In this document: positions 8,566 through 17,797 of the stretch, piece by piece
Layout of the letters: each line of letters begins with the position of its first letter
How positions within the stretch are numbered: the stretch's first letter is position 1
Source: Chara braunii
Lineage: Eukaryota; Streptophyta; Charophyceae; Charales; Characeae
DNA: 20,994 bases
Direction: 5' to 3'
Assembly: GCA_003427395.1 (NCBI GenBank)
Contig: BFEA01000078.1
Coordinates: 1,119,193-1,140,186, forward strand
Position numbers and translations under genes: made by a program
The notes under the pieces: generated by a model
Databases searched by the model: none
Seen by the model: the letters and a program-made list of their open reading frames with translations, nothing else
What the model was told of the DNA's origin: nothing

Positions 8566-9378
8566 TTAGGATATTCTGTCAATAATCCCCACTTTCACCA
8601 CTTTTAATAAATAGTTGATCTCAGTCTGGTCAGTAACGGCTCTCAGGGCAAAATCTCTCATCCGATCAAAGAAAGTATCCAAAAACTCAAGTTCATCCAA
8701 AGTAGAAAGACTCACGTCTGAGATTCGAATAGTCTCATCTGTCGTGACCACTCTTCACTTTAATACAACATTGAACGTTAGTTGTTCAACAGGCCTAGGC
8801 ATTATCGATCATTTTGGACGGTGTCAAGAGATGTAGATCTCAGGATGAATGTAGTCAGGGATCTCGAACTCGTGTTCAAAAGTATTTAAGAGTAGGGACT
8901 TTATCACCACTATGGAGTCACTCTCTCTTGCATTACCTACTATGACAATAACCTCCAGGAGAGGCAATCAGTCTCTCATGTCATCAAAGTCATCAGTAGT
9001 TAAGAAACTAGAGAGTCTATCAAATTGTTTTATTCCTTTACCTCAAGTTACTTTTCTCTGTAACTTTTCAAGTCACTCTTTCGTCCTTATAAGGCTGACA
9101 TAGGCAACCATCCCACATTCCGAATAATCAGCTTCCTTCTCTAGGCATACCAGAGTGTAAATCCTTACGTTCAAGTTGTCTGTGTTAAGAAATTTGACTA
9201 CTGGAATGTGAAATATTATTCGTCCTCTTACACATGTCTCGTATCTCAAGATTACAAAGAGATTATCAGACGCAATTACTTCATAAAGTCTACCTCTAAC
9301 AACAATTATCCTTGCTGCTGAGAATATTCTTATTGAACCCTCTTCATTTTCCAAACAAAATCTATCATGACTGACCAA
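8566..9378 (-). pseudogene. Array units E and F, copies of the unknown repeated domain
   Basis: One frame is kept for 271 codons with six internal stops. Unit E: RLYEVIASDN, then FHIPVVKFLNTDNLNVRIY, the charged LIRTKE-stop-LEKLQRK, and FLTTDDFDDMRD. Unit F is looser: FEHEFEIPDYIHPEI, VEQLTFNVVLK, ETIRISDVSLSTLDELEFL, FFDRMRDFALRAVTDQTEI. The E strand pattern lines up with units B, C and D (x-DVRIY core). F shares the FDxMRDFAL segment with the W(S)xxIEFAL segment of C. The two units fused in one frame suggest a protein built of tandem domains. The name and role are unknown. Confidence 0.55.
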
Positions 9379-9763
9379 TTATTCCTTGAAAACATAAGCC
9401 CTTCAACAAGTGGGAACGGTATCCCAGTAAAAATCCTAACATAAGTACTCTAAGAGAAACTCTCCCCCACTTGTTCAAGTCTTTTTCTTTCGTGATGCAC
9501 AATATCTGACGCTCGTTGCCAACATCGACCACTTCGACATTCTTCGAACCTATGTCATGGCTCGTAGATGCCAACGTCAAACTCATCAAGGTCAATAAAA
9601 TACAGGTAAAAACATACATACAATTATATTCCCATCCCAGATTCTTTAGTGCCTTACACCTCACAATCTCGTAGGGAATCACAATTTTTCTTGTTATAGA
9701 ATTAAAAGAATTGAGCAACTTATCAGCCTCCTATATTCTCTCTCTAGCCTAAACCAGGGTCTC
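9330..9763 (-). pseudogene. Array unit D, copy of the unknown repeated domain
   Basis: The first half, in frame from 9763, reads LLNSFNSITRKIVIPYEIV, RC, YVFTCILLTL. A frameshift near 9580 leads to EFDVGIYEP, stop, HERKRLEQVGE, VRIFTGIPFPLVEGLM and SRNNWSVMIDFVWKMKR, ending at a TAA at 9330. It lines up with unit C along its whole length: LLNSFN/LLRSLN, PYEIV/PYKIV, FDVGIYEP/YDVRIYVP, HERKRLE/KEKERLE, SRNNWSVMIDF/SRNSWSAVIEF. The alternative reading of the long open frame here as a membrane protein is a frame artefact. C to D spacing is about 465 bp. Confidence 0.68.
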
Positions 9764-9788
9764 ACTTTCGGAGGTACGTACGGTTAAC

Positions 9789-10311
9789 TCATTTGCGTCC
9801 TTGGTCTCTTCTAACTTTCAATGCAAACTCAATCACTGCAGACCAGCTGTTCCTTGACAAAATATCAGGTAAAGGAAAAGTTGGGAATCCCTCAAAGACA
9901 GCAAGCCGAGCAGATTCAGTGAAGTACTTATTTTTTGTCTCTAGTCTCTCTTTCTCTTTCCGTACAAGTTCCGCAGCAAATCCCCTGCATCTCCCATATA
10001 TAGTGTGAGCACTTATTTATTTAGGAACATAAATTCTTACATCATATGAGTCCAAGTCTGTAAAGTATAATATCAAGACATAAAACCGTTCCTGCTCTCA
10101 TCCACTCTCGACCATCTCACAATTAACAATCTTGTATGGGAACACTTCTCTCTCACTTAAAGCATTCAATGATCTCAGGAGACACTCGACTTTTTCGTTG
10201 CTTGGACTTGAAGCTCTGCCAAATTCCAGTCATTTTTGTCTGATTTCCTCTGTTGAAGTTTCGTTTTCTCTCAAGACACCCTTCTCATTTCTTCCACCGC
10301 AGTACCATGTT
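9789..10311 (-). pseudogene. Array unit C, best preserved copy of the unknown domain
   Basis: A single frame of 174 codons has only three internal stops (10230, 10098, 10017). It begins YCGGRNEKGVLRENETSTEE and continues LLRSLNALSEREVFPYKIV, FYVLILYFTDLDSYDVRIYV, a stop, then RGFAAELVRKEKERLETKNK and RLAVFEGFPTFPLPDI, and finally SRNSWSAVIEFALKVRR. Predicted order by eye: helix, strand, strand, strand, charged helix, turn with Pro and Phe, final helix. There is no signal peptide or membrane span, and no catalytic motif known to me. The copies on either side (B, D) are in the same strand and order, so this is a tandem duplication. The protein family is unrecognised. Confidence 0.7.
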
Positions 10312-10375
10312 AATTATTGGCAATCGATTACTTTCGTCAAAGTAATTCTCAATGATAGGAAAAATTGAAATTGTC

Positions 10376-10660
10376 TTATAGGTTACAGACATTAAACCCC
10401 CATTCCACTCTCTTTTTTCGCCTGGTTAGATCTTCCTTTTCATCGTAGATAGATTGAACAACAATTTTCAATAGCCATTTAAAGGCTCCATCATCGTTGC
10501 AGCCTCTCTTCTTGACGTAGAGACGAATATCATAGATATCTCCCTCCAAGAAGTGAACCAGCACTACATAGATGGTCGAACTGCCAGAGATATAAACCCA
10601 ACAGTGCTCATACGATGAAAAGGAAGATCTAACCAGGCGAAAGAAGAGAGTGATCCAGGC
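10376..10660 (-). CDS. Array unit B, open fragment of the unknown domain
   Basis: The frame is open for 94 codons with no ATG at its start; the first near-cognate start is a GTG at 10564. It contains YEHCWVYISGSS, IYVVLVHFLEGDIYDIRLYV, KKRG, FKWLLKIVVQSIYDEKEDL and TRRKKRVEWGF. IYVVL...YDIRLYVKK lines up with unit A (SIYVILTRF...HDLRL-stop-VKKG) and unit C. DEKEDLTRRKK lines up with KEKERLETKNK. Its stop at 10376 truncates it before the W(S)xxIEF part, which reappears weakly in another frame downstream. Two 42-base inverted copies flank its conserved strands (10406-10447 and 10611-10652). Whether it is translated is unknown. Confidence 0.55.
   Translation of the reverse strand, partial: AWITLFFRLVRSSFSSYEHCWVYISGSSTIYVVLVHFLEGDIYDIRLYVKKRGCNDDGAFKWLLKIVVQSIYDEKEDLTRRKKRVEWGFNVCNL
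10406..10652. repeat. 42-nt inverted repeat around unit B
   Basis: The left arm 10406-10447 (cactctcttttttcgcctgg...) and the right arm 10611-10652 are reverse complements with 41 of 42 bases matching. They are separated by 163 bases that encode the conserved strands of unit B. In RNA this would form a long stem-loop. Confidence 0.92.
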
Positions 10661-10664
10661 TCAT

Positions 10665-10958
10665 TCCGGACACGAAAAGTTTTCATGTCCCTGACAACGA
10701 CGCCATTGTTTTCGCATCTTTTCTGGTCAGACCACTTCGGGCGACCAGAAACCCAACAGGTTGTCACACAGGATTTGGACGTCGTTTGCAATAAATAAAT
10801 AAATTTAAATAAAGCAAGTCCCTTCCTGTTGTGTGCGGCCGCATTCGAGCAAGACCCTTAAATTGTGATCGTCGTCGGTCCCCAGTATCAAGAATTTTTT
10901 ATTTTGATTCGGAACAGCAAGAATCATGCAAATATTAATCATAAAATTTTGGTATGTC
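10665..10958. other. Spacer between unit B and foldback MITE copy 2
   Basis: A minus-strand open frame at 10564-10791 overlaps unit B in a different phase and has no recognisable domain. It is probably a shadow. Short ataaataaattt repeats lie near 10790-10815. Nothing else is supportable. Confidence 0.3.
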
Positions 10959-10964
10959 ATGCAT

Positions 10965-11486
10965 CAACAGAAAAATTCCCATGAGAAATGAAAGTTGAAA
11001 AAATATTCAATAAAAAAAAAAATCCTTCATATTTATAAATTATCATTCCAATGTTTGTCCAATTCTGAAATTTTCAATTTAATTTGATAAGTTTCCATCT
11101 AAATATGAAAATTACATTCCAACTACATCTATTTGTTCAAGATGGAATGAAAGTCTGAACGAGTTTATGAAATGTTTTAATTAGACTTTCATTCTATTAC
11201 AACAAATATCGTCTAATTTAAATTGGATTAACCTATTTATGACTGGAAATCCTTACTTAGAATGACAGTCCAATTAAAGTATTTCATGAACTCATACTGA
11301 CTTTCATTTCATTTCTAGCATGCAGTCCAAATAAGAAGGAATACCTCATTCTTGGAATGAAAGTTTTCAAGTAAGACAAAAAATTTGAAATTGGAATTAC
11401 ATTTTTTAAGATGGAATAAAAATTTGAAATTTAGAATGTAATTTTACTCTAGAATGATTATGTAATTCTGAAAAAAATTTCTGTTG
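10965..11486. mobile_element. 522-bp foldback MITE, copy 2
   Basis: Same element, length and orientation as 115-636: it begins caacagaaaaattccc and ends aaatttctgttg. It is flanked on both sides by atgcat (10959-10964 and 11487-11492), a perfect 6-bp candidate target duplication, though atgcat is itself palindromic and could be part of the inverted ends. It interrupts the minus-strand domain array between units A and B. No internal ORF is seen. Small differences from copy 1 (single-base changes and indels) indicate independent, fairly recent insertions of one family. Confidence 0.92.
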
Positions 11487-11808
11487 ATGCATCAATTGTC
11501 CCAATTTTTCAATATTGGAGAACTGTGACGAGATCATCAAGAAGTCAATGCAAATGAAGCAAGACTGACTTACTAAAATGACGACAATGATAAGTGAGGA
11601 AAAAATGAGAACTCATTATAATCTCAGAGAGTACATATGGAGAAAGCATGACCAACACTGATCACGAGTCCTCACTCATCCCTCTGAACCTCTCACTCAA
11701 TCTCTCATTTTGTTGTATGTCTCTTGTGCTTGAGCCAAGTGTGTGTGCCCTCTGAGGTTGTGGTTTCTCGATGTAGAATCACCTGAACCCTGCTAGTTCG
11801 GAGTATTT

Positions 11809-12444
11809 TCATCCAAGCCCTATGATACAAAAGTCAACCATAGCACAAAACTCCTCCCACAGAGTAGGAAGGTAGGGTTGCGAGAAAATCCCCCGTCTGA
11901 GATGTTGAAACTCGGATGACTAAGTGACCACCTCGTAGTCAATCGTCATAGGCGAGATATATCTCTTGGCCAGATCCACCAGATCACCCCAACAAGAGCC
12001 ATCTGTAAAAGTGAAGGTTACTCGAGGTCTTGGGTAGTCGGTGTAAAGCTTTGGTATGAAGCTGCGAATTATCTTAATTCCACTCTCGTGTAGTTCCCTC
12101 TCTTTCCCTTCGAGATATGCGGCTGTTGAGATGCAGACTGAGCCAAAGTGCTCATGGGCCTCCTTACCCTTTTTCACTTAGAGTCTCAGGTCATGAATGG
12201 TACCACCTGCAAATCTGGTGAGGATGACATAGATTGACAAGTCCCCTTGCCTAAAGACAATAGCACTGACATATTGACACTGAATGGAGTCCTTGAGAGC
12301 TATCTTGTTGAGATTGGCTAGGACTGATTCACTGACAGGGGTTGGATGGATTGCGTTCGTGGGCTGATGTGGATGTGAAAAGAAACGATTTTGTGTCCTC
12401 TGACGATGATAAGACCTATTATAGATCTCTGTGTCAAAAGGCAA
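11809..12444 (-). pseudogene. Array unit A, first copy of the unknown domain
   Basis: A single frame with stops at 12178 and 11920 starts with ATG at 12444: MPFDTEIYNRSYHRQRTQNR, a polar Pro/His-rich leader, then VLANLNKIALKDSIQCQYV. It continues SIYVILTRFAGGTIHDLRL, a stop, VKKG, AAYLEGKERELHESG, RVTFTFTDGSCWGDLVDLAKRY reduced to its core CWGDLVDLAKRY, then PMTIDYEVV, a stop, and GIFSQPYLPTLWEEF. The strand core matches unit B, the charged helix unit C, and CWGDLVDLAKR the SWSAVIEFALK of C. It could be the 5' end of the array because it alone has an N-terminal leader with an ATG. After the second stop a partial next repeat seems to begin. The protein family is unrecognised. Confidence 0.6.
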
Positions 12445-12449
12445 CGATT

Positions 12450-15060
12450 GAGCGCAGACTGATCTTTACCCGAAACTGGTAGTTAAGTCACGTGTTGCCG
12501 ATGTACAAACCTCTTAATAATGGTCACCTGATAACAAACTGAGGAAACTATAGAACTCTAACGAGCACCTTACTGAGTGTAATGCTGGTGAGAAAGTTTG
12601 GATGCTTATTGCATTCATTCGAGCTTTGCTCAACAGTCTTCAGGGAGGAGCTCATGCTGTGCAGCTTACCACTATAATCATAAAATTGAAAGACGTATTT
12701 TATGTTTTTTTTCCTCTTTGGTTCTTCTAACTGCAATCTCTCTTAATATGGATTTGCTACGCTCCATGTCTTGAATGGTTTCTGTCTCCCAACCCTCATG
12801 TTTGTCTCGAATGATAATACCCTTTTATTATTAATATTTCAGCATCCCTCATGTTTTCCCGTTTTTCCTTCCCTTAGAGCAGACTGCGAGGAGTTGAAGA
12901 GGAAACGATTATGCTCCAACCCGTAAGTGGGGACTGATCTCAACTTTAGAGAGTAGGCAGTCTGATTTTGTTAAGGCAGGCTTCTGAGGCAGTCTGGACA
13001 ATTCATTTTATCTTGCCCGAGCGACCGTTGAGTACGCTACCAGCTTGTCAACCCACTCGATTTAGCATGCGAACTGAGTGTCCCAAGAGGCGTTCCCATC
13101 CAAAGCAAGTTTAGGCACTGGTTCACACCGTAATCGCTGGTATTAGTTGAGCTATGGTAGGAGTAATAGCAAAAAAAGGGCGGTCAGTCATGCAGTGTAG
13201 GTATGAGAATGCCACTAACTTGGCCTATTCTGCTACAAAGGTTCCCCTCTGATGCCTTCCATTCAAGCCCCATAGCTAACTTTCCCCGTTGATGACACAC
13301 AGTTCACTGTCGATTGTCTAGTTGACTGCAGATTAGCAAAGTTCCCTGTCAACTGCTCACCGCATAAGGGTCGTTTACACTCTATGTGAGCACGACTGCA
13401 ATCCCACCTCATTCGTGTATTACTTGAAGACGCTACTTCGTTTGATGATTGTGCAAATGTCATTCTTGTTAGCAAAGCGTATTAGGGACAAGTATACTTA
13501 TTATCAAGCTGCTGCTGGTAATCAACTTGGGTCATAGTCGACTTTTTACAGACAGTGATCGGGCTCATGCTCGTGCTCACAACCGACTTCCAAGCAGAGA
13601 AGGTTGTTGGTAGAATTCAAAACAAATCGCTTCAAACTGATGGATAACTCAAACCTCTGCAGGGACTTCTCTCGTTTACCAGGTCCCAACATAGCAAGGG
13701 TTAACTGATTGAGGACATTTTCTCAATTCCATGGTTGGTAATGCTTAAGCCACAACAACTTCAAACAGATATTGATTGCGACTGTCACCGTTTACTGCAA
13801 GCCCAACTGCGTAGGAGTCACAATGTCATACTTAATTTGTTGCAGCCGTGTCACTGCCATTATTTTGTCGTAGATTGTTGAATACGACTGTGTTTGGTTT
13901 CCCATTTTGTCGCGTCCGCTGATTTATGAGAGATTGTGATCGCTGCTGGCACGACCTCAATTCTTAGTTGGAGCACTGCTTTGTTGGTTAGGTTGTTCCA
14001 ACGGCTTCGCCGCTATCCAGGATTCAGCAGCCTAGGAGCTTTACCCACATAAGACTAAGTGATATCCAAATTTAACCCCATGCTTGTATGGGACCATAGG
14101 ACTCATTTGCTTTTCCCCTTATGCATCACCAGGGTCAATTAAACGTACGGGGATTGATGATAGGTTTTCAACTCCAAGTCCTTCGTTACAAACTGCCAGG
14201 CCGCTTCTTGGGTCCCTCGTGGTCAGTACCAGGGGAGCAGTCTATGACCCTGTTGAGTCCACATTCATTCCGAGCCCAAAGTAATTAGTAGCTCCCTAAG
14301 TAAAACTGATGGACTCTTAGAGTGGATCTCGGCAACCATGTGGTATAAAACTCAGCAATAATTGAATGTCATCGTCAGTGAATGACCAAAACCATATGTT
14401 TGATTTTACGGAAGTGTGATGTAAAACGGGTCAGAACGGTTTCTCGAGCCTAGGCCAATCTGACTGTCGTGAGAGAACGATATCTGGGCAGAGACATGCT
14501 AAGACTTTGTTCAAGTAAGACTACCCCCTTTTCAAGGACCCCTAAGCACAAAGTTCCCCTGTACCACACATCAGAAACGAGAATGCCATGTTGTGACAGG
14601 ATTCTTGAGCACTGACACCCTAACGACAACTCTTCTCATTAGCGGCCCTATCACTCAAGAGCAGCTGTTTCGGACTCTGGTTGTAACCATTTGCACCATG
14701 ATGACTTCGAGTGCAAAAGTTTATTTGGGCACGACACCTCTGCTCCGAGTGAAGGGCCGACCACAATGTCGAGTATGACTGTTTCCTGCTCATAAAAGGC
14801 ATAGGTCTGTCAGGTTTGAAATGGGACTTCTGTTGGCATTCATCCGTTTCAGATCGGGCCAAACATCAATTGTTAAAAGACTAATTAAAGGAGTATGCAG
14901 GGAATATCTTGCTCGACTCAGTATGGGAAAACGTCATTCGAAACTTATCGTTTTGCATACAGTATACCATATACATGACCCTACAATTGCCATTTCGTCG
15001 AAATGGACATCTTTTATTTTTTGAACGAAATTGAAACCGAGTTTTTTGGCTGAGAACTCG
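12450..15060. other. Region without recognisable genes, composition shift
   Basis: Only short open frames occur, none with a motif I recognise. The minus-strand frame at 12548-12736 (IKYVFQFYDYSGKLHSM) could be a very decayed further array unit but is too weak to call. From about 12900 the DNA is visibly less AT-rich than the retroelement region and lacks homopolymer tracts, suggesting a different origin. No RNA gene or long repeat was seen. Confidence 0.4.
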
Positions 15061-15246
15061 TCAAAGTTTGTTGCTCCTCGACCAAATGCTGGACCCCCTT
15101 CTCCACTGATCCAGCTCGCGCCAGGACTGGGTCCGAGCGTCACTTTCCTCGTATTCCTCCTTTGAGTCCCAGTCTAACTCTTGTTGCTCTCGCTCACTGG
15201 CAGTAGTACTCATGGAGGTCTCTTCTTCATGGTAAGTAACAGTAAC
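15061..15246 (-). CDS. Small acidic ORF remnant
   Basis: Open from a stop at about 15246 to TGA at 15061-15063, with an ATG at 15213. It reads MSTTASEREQQELDWDSKEE and then YEESDARTQSWRELDQWRRG. It is very acidic and polar with a Ser/Glu/Gln-rich start. Its composition is protein-like and unlike the flanking non-coding sequence. The next frame upstream (15227-15540) ends 13 bases before this ATG and may be the same ancient protein after a frameshift. Similar acidic N-termini occur in retrotransposon gags, but no diagnostic motif is present. Function unknown. Confidence 0.35.
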   Translation of the reverse strand, partial: VTVTYHEEETSMSTTASEREQQELDWDSKEEYEESDARTQSWRELDQWRRGSSIWSRSNKL

Positions 15247-15540
15247 TTAAAGCAGCAGTCACCCCATCTCGCCGACACTTTCGTTTGGCCCTATAACGAG
15301 CCTCGGTGACCACTCCTTGAACCGCTGCATCCCCCCTCATCACTTGCTTTTTTGCCCCGTAAACGTTGATCCTTAACTTTACTCCGTGATCATGTTTGCT
15401 ATGGTTCAGACAGGCATCAACTATGACACCCTCCTCTCTCTTAGGCTCCGAGCTCCAAAAGTACCGCAGGTATCTTGGCTTATAGCCATAAAGACCGTTG
15501 CTGCGCGCCATAGCCACTTGCCAGATAGCCTAAGCGCCTT
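15227..15540 (-). CDS. Unrecognised ORF, basic protein fragment
   Basis: Open from just after a stop near 15540 to TGA at 15227. It includes YKPRYLRYFWSSEPKREEG, VIVDACLNHSKHDHGVKLRI and NVYGAKKQVMRGDAAVQGVV, then RYRAKRKCRRDG. VKLRINVYGAKK is faintly like the YDIRLYVKK strand of the array units, and VTEARYRAKRK like their charged helix. This is not enough to assign it. It may be a distant outlying unit, or an unrelated remnant together with the acidic ORF just downstream. No ATG is well placed; the first Met codons are at 15517 and 15511. Confidence 0.3.
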
Positions 15541-16960
15541 ACACACAACGCGAGTTACAGTATAGCACACACTAGGCTCAGGACACAGATCCCAGCTCGA
15601 GCGACCCACAGTGAGTACAACGCCAGCCTCGTAGTAAATAACACGGTCCCCCTCCTTTCTTTATAGGATCACGGTGTGCCCCAATCTCTGCGTTCTAAAT
15701 CAGGGACACTGGAAGCCCTCTAATTTCTTATTTTAATAGTTGAAATTCAGAAAAATCAAAAGAGAGAACTAAACACCAACGGTCATAGCGCATGACTATT
15801 TGTTCAGTACACCATGGTCCCATAACGGGATCCAGATCGAACCCCGCCCCCTGCCTTCAAAAAAACTCATAAGGCTAACCCTTATGGGTGCCCGTGTCCG
15901 ATGGTAAGGAGAGGGCTTATGATTCTCCACGAGGGTGATAAGCTTCCTACCAAAACGGTCGTGGGTTACCCCTCTTTTGGGGCCCCACCGTGCGGCATTC
16001 AGACAGACAGGTTGGCCACAGGGTGATATGCGAATGGTCAGACCGTTCTAGGCCACAGAGTTGCAATTGGAATTCGTAATCGAGCCGTTTGCACTCCTTC
16101 CACGAAGTGATGAAGAACCGAAGGAAAAAATAGCATCTGAAATATCTATAAATAAAATAAAAATTAATAATAATAACAATAACGAAAGTAAGAAAGGGAA
16201 GGTAATTATAACGTCGCAGCGGCAAAAAAAAACTTGATCATCCCAAAATTATGCGAGGGTCCAGATCGACTCATAAATCTGACATATGACCCCTTGTCAC
16301 TTTTCATTTCCTTTTCTCTTTTTTTTCTCTAATCGTCTTCTATCCAAATGTGACCGCAGAACCTCGTGCATCTAACTCATAATCTAGTGAAAAGAGCATC
16401 AAGCTCGTGCTGGAAAAACAACGTTGATCTTTCTCTTTCCTCACATCTCTTGGCGAGCCCGACGGCTTCCGCAGCTACAGGCCAGTAGTGTTTTGTTGTA
16501 GAGCAGGGCACCGAGCATAGTTCTTACCATTGGCAAGTTAAAAAGCAAAAAAAAAAAAATTACAATAACTCACCAAGGCTATATTGCCCTCAAGGGAAAA
16601 AACCTTATGAAGCTAGCAAGGCAAACCAACTGCAAAACTTTATGACAAACCATTATCATCAGTTGCTGACCCTATATAAGAAACTCTTCTCATGAACCAA
16701 TTGTAAAACAACGAACCGTCCCCCTTCAGGACCGCTGACGACAAACTCAAATGCACCAAGGGCGCAGAGATTTCTAAAATAAACACTGGATTCGTTAAAA
16801 CCTCACAAAACGACAAAACCTCACATTTTGTATAGAATGAAAAAGTAAAAGTCAAACTGTTATTTTTTACACAAAAAGGGAACATTTTTAACTGTTTTTG
16901 ATAAAGGAAACAAAAAACGAGGTGAAAAGTCTATTGCTCCTCAAAATGTGTAAGAAAACC
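15541..16960. other. Non-coding stretch
   Basis: No supportable gene. It contains a short perfect hairpin (cataagg-ctaac-ccttatg, 15868-15886), A-tracts around 16210 and 16545, and AT-rich sequence after 16300. A B-box-like string near 15830 on the minus strand lacks tRNA stems. Confidence 0.4.
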
Positions 16961-16969
16961 CTTTCTTGC

Positions 16970-17216
16970 AAAATCCTCTTATATGGCTATATGTCGTTCT
17001 CCGTAGATTTACAAAAAGCAAAGCTCAAATAGGACAATTTTTAAAAAGTATAAGGCAAACTTCAAGATGTAAAAAAAATGGATTTTGGTCAATACTCACT
17101 TATAGAACTATAAGTCAGTTTCAGAAGTTACGTAAAAACCAAAATCTGCGAAAACTAATTTATAGGACTATTAATCAATTTTGATGTTAACAAAAAAACC
17201 CTTAGCAAAAAAATAT
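16970..17216. repeat. Imperfect tandem repeat, about 60-bp units
   Basis: Four related units in a row, each with a (t)tatagRactataagtca-like start and an A-rich second half. They start near 16977 (cttatatggctatatgtc), 17029 (ataggacaattttt), 17098 (cttatagaactataagtc) and 17158 (tttataggactattaatc). The plus-strand translation shows the repeat as TYRTISQFQKLRKN / IYRTINQF, but no gene is implied. Confidence 0.65.
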
Positions 17217-17797
17217 GTTATTTAAAATAAGAATGCAAACAACTTCTGTCTGGTAGACACCTTTAAATTCTTAGCCAAACACGAGTTTAAAATTAAGAAA
17301 AACAAATGTGAAAAAAATATAATAAACAGAAAAAAATAATATGTTCGCTCATGTATGAGAGAATATGTTTGAGAACATGTTTAAGCATGTGAAAACCCCC
17401 CAGATACGTTCATCGTGCTATACATCTTTAAATTACAAGACTGTAAACATAATTTTTTGAGATAACAAAAAAATGAGATATTTTTGTTCTTAAACATACG
17501 CTGCTTCACCACGTAGTGATTTTATTTGGAAAAACCTTCTTTTCTCCTCGCCACTTCTAGTGGTTCTCAAAAACTAATTTTCTATTCTTTCTTTTGCGAT
17601 TGTTTTCGTTCACGCAGAATTTTGTTCCTTGAGGAATCCTGAAAAACGTATTATTGTAAGCTTAAATACATTTCGTGCAAACCTAACAATTTGTTATGTT
17701 AGGTTTTCACGAATCCTGTGCTAATGACTATAGCAGCGATAAGTCCTTCTCAGCAAATCAAAGGAGCATTAAAAAAAAAAAAAAAACATGTTGCGTT
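17217..17797. other. AT-rich non-coding stretch
   Basis: A-tracts, repeated catgt/atgttt motifs around 17341-17392, and a hairpin at 17674-17711. No gene is seen. Confidence 0.4.
17674..17711. repeat. Hairpin, 15-bp arms
   Basis: cgtgcaaacctaaca (17674-17688) pairs with tgttaggttttcacg (17697-17711), with one mismatch and an 8-base loop. The inner ten pairs are perfect. Confidence 0.8.

Noticed and set aside
9365-9718. Long minus-strand frame with a hydrophobic segment read as a membrane protein
   Set aside because: Only its first part aligns with array unit C. After about 9580 the homologous reading continues in another frame, so the hydrophobic C-terminal half is a shadow.
115-11486. The two 522-bp repeats as LTRs of one 11-kb retrotransposon
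   Set aside because: They are direct repeats flanking the retroelement and the array, but each is internally an inverted foldback beginning CAACAG and ending CTGTTG, not TG...CA. Each has its own local flanking sequence, with atgcat only around the second copy. One lies in the middle of a microsatellite. Independent MITE insertions fit better.
14084-14862. Several 60-80 residue ORFs on both strands
   Set aside because: They overlap each other in different frames, have no recognisable motif, and show no shared pattern with the array or the retroelements.
15815-15890. Possible tRNA on the minus strand (ggttcgatctgg B-box-like string and a gttagcc string)
   Set aside because: No acceptor, D or anticodon stems can be drawn around it, and the only stem (cataagg/ccttatg) is in the wrong place.
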